Origin: Diospyros lotus
Taxonomy: Eukaryota; Streptophyta; Magnoliopsida; Ericales; Ebenaceae
Assembly: GCF_014633365.1 (NCBI RefSeq)
Contig: NW_026267104.1
Span: forward strand, 2,976,001-3,040,000
DNA length: 64,000 bases
Reading direction: 5' to 3'
Shown: positions 12,121 to 21,509 of the stretch, piece after piece
Layout of the letters: every line of letters starts with the position of its first letter
Position numbering within the stretch: position 1 is the first letter of the stretch
Made by a program: the position numbers and the translations under genes
The notes under the pieces: generated by a model
The model's input: the letters and a program-made list of their open reading frames with translations, nothing else
What the model was told of the DNA's origin: nothing
Databases searched by the model: none

Positions 12121-13875
12121 TTCCCCGCCCCTTCAGAAGCATCTTGTCCTCAAGGTGCATGTGAGGAAACTGGTAGGTTGAATGCTGAATGGATTTCCAA
12201 GTCTCGTCCTTGGGTGCTATGTTGCGGTCCTCCCAGATTTGCTTAGGCACGGGTAACGGCTGCAGTAGGCCATTTGGCGGGCCTTGCTGCACAAGCATTG
12301 CGCCCCTGCCTACATCGCTGGCATCAGTATGGCCCTCGAATGGTTGCGAAAAAACTGGCATAGCCAAGCACACTTGTTGGCCTGCTAAGGTAAACTCCAT
12401 GGCCATCTGCTTGTAGTCAAACACAACTTTGCCCAGTTGGGCTAACCACTGCGCCCCCAACACACTATCCATCCCGACTAATGGTATGGAAAACAAATCA
12501 ACAGTAATTGGAATGTGCTGAATCTTTAGACTCACGGCCCTGCACTGCTGTGTGCATGTGAGGCGTTCTCCGGTGGCAACTTGCACGTTAAAAGGCTTAA
12601 TGATGGTTGTGGGAATCCATAGTCGGTGTGCCATTTGGGTGCTGATGAAGTTACAAGTCGACCCGCTATCTATCAGCAAACTGATGGCTGTGCCCTTGAG
12701 CCATGCTGTCACTAGCATAGTCTGTGGCCCCATGGATGCTGTCAGCGCATGAAGGGACGCCTCTGGCAGATCCTTAGGCTCCATCTCGTTGTTGGCTGCA
12801 GGCATGTTAAAAGGCATGCGTGGGTGTGACTCTTCATCTTCCTCCTCCTTTGGTGGGTCATCTACCTCGATAAAAAAAGATTGGGCCACTTTGCACTTGT
12901 GGCCGATGGTGAATTTTTCGTTGCAGTTGAAGCAAAGGCCTTGCTCTCGCTTCTTCTGCATCTCGGCATATGATAGCCTTCGGACTCCAGGCGGTATTTG
13001 TTTGCTACCTGCGGCTTGTGGCACAAGCAGTGGCTTTCTCTCGTGCGTGCTGGAACTAGATTCGTCCGTGGCAGGCCCTTTGTGAATAGTCGCCTTGTGC
13101 ATGGAGCGCAACTGGTCATCTTTCAACCGAGCAACATCAATTGCTTGGCTCATCGTGGTGGGTCGGTGAAGCTTGACTTCTGCAGCAATATCCAGAAATA
13201 GGCCCCCAATGAATGCCCCTATCAAGGCCTTCTCTGGCCAATCTTCAACTTGTGTGGACACCCTTTCGAATTCCCGCTGGTAGTCCCTCAAGGATCCTGT
13301 CTGCCGCATCTTTGACAGGACTTCATCATAGTCCACAAAGCCGGTAGGGCCAAAACGGGTGCGTACCTCCATTTCGAAATCCTTCCAACGGATGCCCCTG
13401 CCTTGGTTGTCATAGGTGCGTGACAGCCACTGCCACCAATGGCTCGCCTCGCCCTCAAGGTAATAGGCGGCATACTCCACCTTTTCCTTGCTGCTCATGT
13501 CTTGTGACTTGAAAAATAAATTGGCACAGGTTGAGCCAAGAGATAGGATCCTCACCCGAAAATGTGGGAAATTGTAGGCGTGGTTTGAAGGCTGGCCGGT
13601 TGGTGCTTGTGGGATTCCAATTGCCGCCTCGTGCGTCTGTCTCGAATTCACCATCAGAGCCTGATTCAGATTTGTGGCTTGCTGATGCAACAGATCGCCG
13701 CCTGTGGGAAGATGAACGGCTATTGCTGCGCCTTGGCGCCTGTTGCTGTTGCTGCTCCACCAAGATGGTCAGATTCTGTAGCGTCCGCTCCAACTGTGAG
13801 AATTTTTCGTCCATGGTGTTGGCCATGTTCTCCAAATTCTCAATACGGTCCTTGTGCGTCTGTCCTCCCGCCATT
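11876..13875 (-). pseudogene. Gag-protease polyprotein with internally deleted pol
   Basis: Gag likely starts at 13875 (MAGGQTHKDRIENLENM) and is frameshifted by one nucleotide near 13520. It then continues in the long frame that ends at 11876. Visible parts in order are: gag core with YYLEGEASHWWQWLSRTY; a zinc knuckle with CFNCNEKFTIGHKC; and an aspartic protease with LLIDSGSTCNFIS. The frame then jumps to short relics: an RNase H start (HTDASDVGRGAMLVQQG), an integrase-linker scrap (LLQPLPVPKQIWED) and the polyprotein tail (FPHMHLEDKMLLKG). These relics stay in frame, so the deletions kept the frame open. A frameshift between gag halves is visible, so I call it defective. Confidence 0.8.
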
Positions 13876-13970
13876 GTTGGATGACCGTTGGATAGACAAC
13901 TTCTAGAAACGTCTTCCAAGCACCAGAGCTTCGAAAGAGAGGATGGCAAACCTCTCAACGAGAGCACCAA

Positions 13971-14660
13971 TGATCGATGCCCTGGTTCCCGGAAGGGTGA
14001 TTTTTGCCTAACTATCATAGGATAGAAGGTAGAAATCGGGATTGTGAAGAACACTTCACTAGTTACGTTTTTGATTTCTCATTAGCCTCAAATGAAAGGA
14101 GATCAAAGCCTTATATTGTGGCTGGCAATGACCCCTTAGATGCCTAAGTACATGAATGCAGAGAATGTAACTTAAGCAACTACATGAATGCAAGCAATAA
14201 TGCAGTACATCAATGCTGGAAATAAAGAGATACATGAATGCTGAAAATAAAAGAGCAATTAAAGGAAATACATAATGTATGCAAATTATGCATCTATTGA
14301 AGGAGCCAGATCAAGTGAACTGACTTGGCTCTTGGTCTTCATCTGATGGCTGGACGAAATGGGCTGATGGGCCTGTTGGACTGGGCATGTGATGGGCTAG
14401 GTTTGGTGGGCTTCATCATGCTGGGCTAGGCTGGCCCCTTGTGGCTGCACTGTGGGCTGACTGTGCATGCTGGTGCTGGGCTGCGGCCCCAAATGGCACC
14501 TGTTGGTGCACTGGTTGGTATGGCGGAGCCTCGCTTGGCGCAGCATGCTTGTCACTACTATCGGGTTGCTGAGAACTCTCGCCTGTTGCGCCAATGCCCG
14601 GGCTGCTGTCCGAGTCGGGTGTGTCCCAAACCTCAAGGGCTGAGACTTGAGTTCCTAACA
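13971..14660 (-). repeat. 5' LTR of the 3.2-kb gypsy element
   Basis: This is the 690-bp LTR upstream of gag in element orientation, TGTTAGGAAC at its start and CATCGATCA at its end. It is followed immediately by the primer-binding-like site. It carries the same internal ORF shadows as the 3' LTR. Confidence 0.93.
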
Positions 14661-14805
14661 CCATCACCCTCATTGTTTTTGTAAGCGAAAAATAACAGGA
14701 TGGCAATAAAAAATTATCTCATGCCGTTCCGTTACTTTTCACTCTCACAAAAACAATGAGGGTGATGGTCACCCCGGGTGAACAAAATCGCACTCAATTC
14801 GCAGG

Positions 14806-15831
14806 ATATACAATCATTAACCTAGCCAGCAGCCTCTTTTTTATGATTGGGGTCATTACTCATTAGAGATGCTATTTTTAGGAGTGTTCATCGCAAAGAC
14901 CCTGAGACAAGAAAACTGCAAGAAATACAACTGAAGAAACGTAAGGACAAAAGACGCATTAAGCATCAAAATTCATACTGGCATGTGAATCCTAAGAAAA
15001 TAACAAAATCCCAAAAGCCAGTAAACGAATTGAAATAACATCAACTCATCAAAGCCTCTCCTAGCCAGCTTCGGAAAGAAAAAACACGAGCTATGACATG
15101 GAGCTCAGTGAGAAATCAGCCCGCTGACATTCTCTGTGCGCCATTTCATCAAGCACCCAAGAGACAGGATAGTGCATCGCTTTCACAAACAATGCAATTT
15201 GGCTAGTCCCATTTCCCCCTTTGAAATGAGCAGTGAACGCCTTCAAGTTCGCCGCCTTCTCACTCAAGGTGGTAGGCAGAGAACCGAATCAATGTTTAGG
15301 CAATCCATGAACACATACGAGGAGATGCATGTGTATGCAATGGTGTAAGTGTGGTGTCTACAATAACAACAGGGCTTAAAATGAAGTTCTCTTACCTTCT
15401 TTGCGTTGCTGCTTCTATTCCCTTTAGGTGGAGAAGTGTCCCTCCCGCCAGATGTGTTATCTGCTCCCGAGCAGAAATGTTCTCTAAAGCTTATATATAC
15501 TAACCTCTCTTTTTACATGAAAACTCGAGTTTGTATTTAATGGGGCAAACAGGAGTATCTCTTGTGAGCCAGATCTGCCAGCTGCCTTATTTTCTCTCTA
15601 TTTCAGTGATTTTGGCTCATAGAATCTTCATCTCTCTCCATACCAACAGTTGCCAAGCGTAGAGCTTTTCTAGAGAAAAATCTTTTAGGCAGCTTCCCTT
15701 GTGTATAGCTGCTAGCACAGGACCGTTTCGATTATCTTGCCCATTATAAACTTAGGCATTAATTAGTTTTGGACCATTATATACAACTCAGCCGCAAGGA
15801 TCATCTAGCCTACACTTGTGCCATTCCAGCA
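14806..15831. other. Unassigned intergenic DNA
   Basis: There is no recognisable gene. A 70-codon plus-strand frame at 15136-15348 and a minus-strand stretch at about 15390-15490 ending in a donor-like AAG/gtaaga were examined. Neither shows a family motif. A tatatataagc box lies at about 15492-15500 on the minus strand. This may be old gene or transposon debris. Confidence 0.4.
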
Positions 15832-15961
15832 TTACTGGGTTCCCAAACCCAGTTGAGGTATTAAATGTTGATTGACTTATTGAATGTTAAATGTTAAATA
15901 TCAAATATTAAATGTTAAATCTAACCAATAAAATACTAACACTGAGTTTGGGACCCAATGA
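15832..15961. repeat. Hairpin MITE
   Basis: An imperfect inverted repeat has arms of about 45 bp. The left arm contains ctgggttcccaaacccagt, and the right arm contains the complement, actgagtttgggaccca. Between them is a loop rich in the repeated word aaatgttaaat. I cannot fix the target duplication or superfamily. Confidence 0.55.
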
Positions 15962-16574
15962 GTTCCCCAAACTTTGTCCATAACAAAATCCCCAATAAGC
16001 CCTACACTGTCCCAAAGGCAGTGTGTCCAACTGCGCAAGTTAACACCTAAATTTGTGAAAGAACCCAACTTTGTTTTTGGTTTTATTCTTCTCATTCTAT
16101 ATAATGTGTGTATGAATGGATTACAGATAAAAATCTTTGCCCATTTATTTCTAAGACCTTTCTAACGTATTCTAAATTATTTTTGAACAATTTTTTGGAC
16201 CTATTGACTCGGTCCTAACTTGGGTGTAAAATAACTAATTTGCCCTTGGGGTCATTTTACCTATTTGAGACTCCAGTCTCAATTTACCCCAATTGCCCGG
16301 ATTTCACTAAATCTTGAGTTTCAATTTGTCAGGATGTCAGACAATTTTGATCACAAGCAACCTCCAAAGACACTTTATGTACGACAGCACAAAGGAAGAA
16401 ACTCACTTATAAATCATGTATAACACTACAAAGTAAGTTTAAGATCCAGATCTCCAACGAAAATGGAAATGGAACTAGGATAAGTTGCTACAAAAAGTTG
16501 ATGGCATTGAATCTTTAGTTCTTTATGCATGTCATTGAATTTCTTTACTGCAGATTGAATTTGTGGAAACCTAA
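15962..16574. other. Intergenic, no gene seen
   Basis: AT-rich sequence with a low-complexity feel. Short frames on both strands show no conserved motif. Confidence 0.4.
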
Positions 16575-16665
16575 AGCAAAGTAGGGGTAAGGCTGCATAC
16601 AAAAATGACCCTCCCCCGACTCTCATAATGTAGGGAGCGTTGTCTATCAGGGATGCCCTTTTTTT
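16575..16665 (+). repeat. tRNA-type SINE fragment
   Basis: The sequence gtaggggtaaggctgcata, followed by gaccctcccccgactc, then tagggagcgttgtctatc and a closing T run, is the 3' body of a common plant SINE type. Those elements read GGGTAAGGCTGCGTAC..GACCC..GCGGGAGC..T(n). The 5' tRNA boxes are not recognisable, so the copy is 5'-truncated. Confidence 0.6.
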
Positions 16666-17526
16666 AGACTGAAAGCAATGCATGTGAGTGCATTCTCAGA
16701 AGACTGTCCCAACAAACATACCAGAACGAAAGGCCATGAAATCAAGTTGCAGAACATCTATCACAAGAACTTAACAAATTATCCTTCAACCCTGTTTCTA
16801 TTTTTGCCTGAAGAAGCTTTCCATGATCTTAATCTTTGACAACTGCAAGAAGTTCCACTGCGGCTTCAACTATTTTTTTACCTTGCCATAGCTGCATAGC
16901 TTTTTTCATCTTCGAAACTAAATAAAATCACGCTAGTTATACAAATTCATTGTATAAGAAGAGTTGCTTTAACAGAGATTATTCATTTATCAGAGATGTA
17001 ATCACATTACCATGTATATATTAGGAAGACGTTTACCTGTATAGTTGCCCAATCACAAACATCACCGGACAATACTAGAAGAATGTTCATGACGTCAAAG
17101 GTTCCCTTCTCTTTTCTTCACTCATTCATCAATATGATCAACATGAACACAGGGAACACCAATTTATTCTTCGTAGTGTCAGTTCTATTAGTCGTTGAAC
17201 TACTTTTCCGGAGCTGAGAATGGTACTTCAGTACCTGCAGAATTCCATGAATAAATCACTACAGAGTTGAGAGGGTTAAAAAGATGAGACATCTAGAGCA
17301 ATTATGCTGACCATTCAAGAATATCAGATACCTTTCATTTTCCACGTGTTGCTGCTTGTCCCATTGAAACAATGCCATCTCAAAATGAGATGATAGAAGT
17401 ATGTGAAGAATCTCACAAAAATTTGCAGGTTATGAGAAATGATGAAGAGATCCTTCCTAAAAGGATTAATTCATGTGATTTAGATGCAGATGAATCACAA
17501 GCTAAAAACAGCTTCCATAACCCGTC
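16666..17526. other. Intergenic with possible exon remnants
   Basis: On the minus strand, 16835-16920 is preceded by an acceptor-like tttatttag and can encode KMKKAMQLWQGKKIVEAAV then a stop. Stretch 17040-17105 ends at a donor-like CAG/gtaaac. The two do not join in one open frame. On the plus strand, 17330-17526 is open and encodes a Glu/Lys-rich run beginning MPSQNEMIEVCEES. It overlaps the 3' side of the following PPR gene. I recognise no family in any of them. Confidence 0.3.
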
Positions 17527-19188
17527 CTACTCTTCATTGTCCAAAAGCACCTCTAAGATGCCTGGCTTGTATCCATCACATTTGATACTTGCAGTGATCT
17601 CGCCAAGCAACTTATAGATCAAATATGTATCCTTATGGGTCATATCATCTGCTAAAAATTCATGAATGACTCCATCTGTTTGGACCCAACTTCTGCCAGG
17701 AGGCTTCTTTACACCCATCTCAACCATCTTTTGTCTCACGGTTGCAACATCCAGCCACTTTCTAGTTGCTGCATACAAGTTTAATAAAAGAACAAGATAG
17801 CCAGCAGCTTGGTCAGGGTCATCAAGCTCAATGGCCAAATTTCGAGCTACATGGGAGGCAAGTTCCACATTCTTGTGAATTCTACAACCACCAAGAATAG
17901 CTCCCCAAACAGCATAATTTGGTTTCATGGGCATTGCCTCAACCAGACTGTATGCTTCATCCAAGAAACCAGCACGGCTTAGGAGATCAACTATGCACCC
18001 ATAATGTTCAATCCTTGGCTTGATGCTCCAAATCTGATTCATGCACTTGAAAAGTTGTCGTCCCTCGTCAACAAGGCCAGCATGGCTGCAGGCAGACAAG
18101 ACTCCAAGGAAGGTTATCTCATCAGGTCTTGCTTCATTTGCTCCAGAGCACTGCATCCAGTAAAAGATACGGAGAGCTTCTTCTCCTCGTCCTTGTTTAG
18201 CAAAACCAGTGATCATACTTGTCCAAGAAACAGATGTTCTCCGCGGCATATCTAGGAATACTTTATAAGCTTCCTCAACCAGACCGCAGCTGGCATACAT
18301 GTGTATTAGTGCATTGTTCAGTGACACCAAGACGGGTTGGTTTCTATACCTAAAGGTCTCACCAATGTAAGAATGGATCCACCTACCTAGTTTCAAGTCT
18401 CCTAACTCGGCACACGCCGATAATGCTGCAACCAGTGCCACTTGGTCCAATTCTACGTTTGCTCTCCGCATCTCATGGAACAAAGACAAGGCCTGTTTAT
18501 GCTTTCCATTTTGAGCACAACCAGCAATCATGGTCGTCCACGAGACAACACTCCTCTCCGGCATCTCATCAAAAATCCTATTTGCAGCATCAATGTCCTT
18601 ATTCCTGAGATAACCCACAAGCAATGAATTCCAAGTCACAACATTTCTCTCAGACATTTCATCAAACATTTGGCGCGCATCACCTAGGCCCCGTCCATCC
18701 ATAGCATATAAATTAATCAAATTTGTCTGAACAAACACATTCGACCAAAACCCATTCGACACCACTTTCCCATGCATCTGCTGGCCCTCTGTCAACAACC
18801 CAGACCTCGCACAAGCACTAATAACGAACGAATAGGTGAACCCATCAGGCGCCGCTCCAGCCGCTTCCATCCGATTGTAGAGCTCTACCGACTTCCTCGG
18901 CATTTCACCCCGAGCGTGGCCTCTTATCATCTGATTCCAAACAGTAGTACTCGGAATTTCAATTTGTCCGAAAGCTCGACAGGCATTTACCAGATGACCA
19001 GAAGCGATGTACAGATTGAGCAGCTGTACAAGAATGAAGTTCTTCTGCGAAAGGCCGTTGATGAGTATTTGCGCGTGGATTTCAGAGATGTTCTTGATAC
19101 TGTTGCAGCCGTGCAATAGAGAGAAGAGGCTCTGTTGGAGAGCTCTGAAGCTTGTCGGATGGGCAGCAATGGATGCTTCAACTGCCAT
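17527..19188 (-). CDS. PLS-class PPR protein with E/E+ C-terminus
   Basis: A single exon encodes 553 aa. The first ATG (19188) gives MAVEASIAAHPTSF. The protein is a chain of P, L and S type pentatricopeptide repeats. Examples are VWNQMIRGHARGEMPRKSVE, VVSWTTMIAGCAQNGKHKQA and VSWTSMITGFAKQGRGEEAL. An E domain follows (SACSHAGLVDEGRQLF, then HYGCIVDLLSRAGFLDEA) and then an E+ tail ending SWVQTDGVIHEFLADDMTH. There is no DYW deaminase domain. Such proteins are organelle RNA-binding factors, usually C-to-U RNA editing specificity factors that recruit a deaminase in trans. That role comes from the family. The N-terminus is not clearly a transit peptide by eye. It stands alone on the minus strand with no intron, as is usual for the family, and I see no frame damage. 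Confidence 0.92.
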   Translation of the reverse strand: MAVEASIAAHPTSFRALQQSLFSLLHGCNSIKNISEIHAQILINGLSQKNFILVQLLNLYIASGHLVNACRAFGQIEIPSTTVWNQMIRGHARGEMPRKSVELYNRMEAAGAAPDGFTYSFVISACARSGLLTEGQQMHGKVVSNGFWSNVFVQTNLINLYAMDGRGLGDARQMFDEMSERNVVTWNSLLVGYLRNKDIDAANRIFDEMPERSVVSWTTMIAGCAQNGKHKQALSLFHEMRRANVELDQVALVAALSACAELGDLKLGRWIHSYIGETFRYRNQPVLVSLNNALIHMYASCGLVEEAYKVFLDMPRRTSVSWTSMITGFAKQGRGEEALRIFYWMQCSGANEARPDEITFLGVLSACSHAGLVDEGRQLFKCMNQIWSIKPRIEHYGCIVDLLSRAGFLDEAYSLVEAMPMKPNYAVWGAILGGCRIHKNVELASHVARNLAIELDDPDQAAGYLVLLLNLYAATRKWLDVATVRQKMVEMGVKKPPGRSWVQTDGVIHEFLADDMTHKDTYLIYKLLGEITASIKCDGYKPGILEVLLDNEE

Positions 19189-21509
19189 ATATATAAAATG
19201 AAATCACAGATAAAGATTCGATGGAAAGGAAAAGAATTTGTCCCTCGTCACAGTGAAACAACATGGTGTGGGTTTTGAGCTGTTCGGCTTACCCTAGCAA
19301 AATAAGAACATGTTAAGATAAAGTTTAAAATATTTTAAAATTTTTATTAAATTATTTTTATAATTCTTTAAAATGCATTAAATGTCACATACGTCATTTT
19401 TTCCTTATATGACCAAGATATGCATATCTATATACTTAACTTGAGGGAAATAGAGATATACATATCTTGAAATAGTCATGCTATTCTTACACAATTGTGT
19501 ACATCTTGAGATATATAATGGTGTAAAAATATCTAAAATACCTTGCGCCTCACAGTGAGGTTCAGGGGTATTTTGAACATTCTTACACCGTAGTGTAGCT
19601 CAAGATATACATTATGGTGTAAGAGTAGCATTTTTCATCTTAAAAAATCAAGATGAGAGGTAATTAATGATTTTTTCAAAAATAGTCAGATAAACTTAAT
19701 AAATATGTTGAAAATGATAGAAATTCGGAATGCATTCCATATCTTAACTATATCTTGATTAACAAATGCCTTCTTATATTATAAGTCCTTCTAATTATAA
19801 GTTATATAAAATTTAAAAATTAATTAATATTTAACTTAATAATTTATTTAAATAAATATATATAAATTATCAAAATTTAATAAAAAAATTAAAATAGACA
19901 TATTGCTGAATAATATAAATAAAATTTATGAAATATTAAATTTTTAATAAAAAATTATAAATTAATATTCAAAGTGATAAAATTATTATAATTATATATT
20001 AATAAATTATACACATTTATTAAAAAAATATATTAATATAATAATTTGTATTTAAATTTAAATTAATTCATAAAAATATTAAATATATTAATATAATAAA
20101 TATTAAAATAATATATATATATATATATACATAGATGAAGGCGCCAAATGATGGAGGCACAGGCAATAGAGGAAAAAAGAAGCAGTGATGGAGGTTGAAG
20201 GCAACAACAATTGCCAAGGACATGGAGGTGATGATCGTGATTACAAAGTTGGAGAGGTGGCGATGGAAAAAAGACAAAAGGGATGAAGAAAATGAATAGA
20301 GGTTGGAAATATAATAGTTATTTTAGGATAAAATGATAAAATACTTAATTAACGAAATAATCTTTCAAGAGCTTATTTGAAAAGGTGATCCCCTAACAAT
20401 TTTTTCAAAATATCAGTAATGTTTAAACTCTTAAATTTTTAATCAAATAAGTTATCTAGCTTGTGAACTAAAGAAATCGTCCTAAGGCATCAAATGGCTA
20501 AGCAAAACACCCAATTAATTTCCAATACAAAGCCTCAAGGCTCAAGCCAAATAATCTAAGCCAGTTTGGTTCACCGTCGGTTCAAAAACTTATATCTATT
20601 GTTAGTATTTATTAAGATAATATCTATTAAAATGAGAGCAAGATAAGGTTAAATATTTTGTAAAACAATATATGAAATGGTCAAAATAAGAGTGAGAAGT
20701 ATTTTAATATTTTTACTTATTAAATTTTTTAGAATACATTGAAAATTAAATTTTTATGAGATATGAGACATATAGGCCATTTTTTTCTTATTAGTGAAAT
20801 TTTAAATAAATTTATCTGTAAAATCTCAGATAATAAATCACGTGACTTTTCTTCAGTGAGTTATCAGATAAATTTAATAAATATAATAAAAAATATTTTT
20901 ATTTAAAATGCTTTAAAAATCTCACTTTTTTCCGACTCATATTTTAATTTTGCTTAATAAACACTACGTAAGTATTTTACTATATATACAATGTGTCAAA
21001 ATTTGGTCAAATTCATATTTTTGTCTCGATACTTTCGCATTTTTTTTGTATAATTATTCAAATTTTTCATTATTTCGATTACATTCATATATTTACATTT
21101 TTAAGTCAATTTAACTCTTGTATTTTATGTATAAAAAAATAAAAAAATAATAAAATATACGTCACTTTTTGTTTATATCAAAGTACACAAGTTAAATCGA
21201 TTAAAAAAATACAATTTCAGGGGATGCAATTAAAATAATAAAAAGTTTAACTTATCACATAAAAAAATATTAAAGTATAGAGTTATTAACTAATAAATAT
21301 AAATTCAAAAGCCTAATTAAAATAACAACAAATTTAAATGACCAGACAAAAAAACATAAAATTAGATGGACATAGATTTTGCCCTCAAAATTTTAATTCA
21401 TTTATTAAATATTAAAATTAACTAATTAAATACGAGTTTAAAAACCTAATAAATTTCAAATTAACGGAGACATGCCACCGGTAGTGGCAAGGCGGTTGCC
21501 ACCCGTGCA
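19189..21509. other. AT-rich intergenic between two PPR genes
   Basis: The stretch separates two divergently transcribed PPR genes, so it contains both promoters. It holds the hairpin MITE at 19478-19632, a (TA)n microsatellite at about 20108-20130, and a purine-rich patch at 20135-20290 with repeated gatggagg words. I find no gene. Confidence 0.6.
19478..19632. repeat. Hairpin MITE with 65-bp arms
   Basis: The left arm atgctattcttacacaattg and onward pairs with the right arm, whose complement starts atgctactcttacaccata. Arms of about 65 bp match at roughly three quarters of positions. They enclose the short loop ttgcgcctcacagtgaggtt. Transcription would give a long imperfect hairpin. I cannot define the target duplication with confidence. 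Confidence 0.65.

Larger units (their letters stand above)
11431..14660 (-). mobile_element. Gypsy LTR retrotransposon, non-autonomous (gag-protease only)
   Basis: A complete 3230-bp element is flanked by perfect 5-bp target duplications CCATC (11426-11430 and 14661-14665). It has two 690-bp LTRs (11431-12120 and 13971-14660) of TG...CA type. The coding strand is minus. Next to the 5' LTR is a primer-binding-like TTGGTGCTCTCGTTGAGAG (about 13952-13970). Beside the 3' LTR is the polypurine tract GAAGGGGCGGGGAA (12121-12134). The interior is only 1850 bp and encodes gag and protease. The reverse transcriptase and nearly all of RNase H and integrase are gone. By eye the LTRs differ at roughly 15-17 sites, so the insertion is fairly recent. 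It sits inside a MITE. Confidence 0.93.
11393..14794. mobile_element. MULE-like MITE, split by a gypsy element
   Basis: The two outer pieces, 11393-11430 and 14661-14794, carry inverted termini: left AATGCGATTTTGTTCACCC, and on the right the complement of AGTGCGATTTTGTTCACCC. Just outside are near-identical 11-bp direct repeats, CAATTCACAGG at 11382-11392 and CAATTCGCAGG at 14795-14805. This length suits a Mutator-like target duplication. A second internal inverted repeat (ccatcaccctcattgttttt with its complement) makes the remaining right piece a hairpin. Without the retroelement and its target duplication the MITE would be about 170 bp. Confidence 0.65.

Noticed and set aside
11899..13906. 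Many plus-strand frames of 60-117 codons
   Set aside because: They are antisense shadows of the gypsy gag-protease and LTR.
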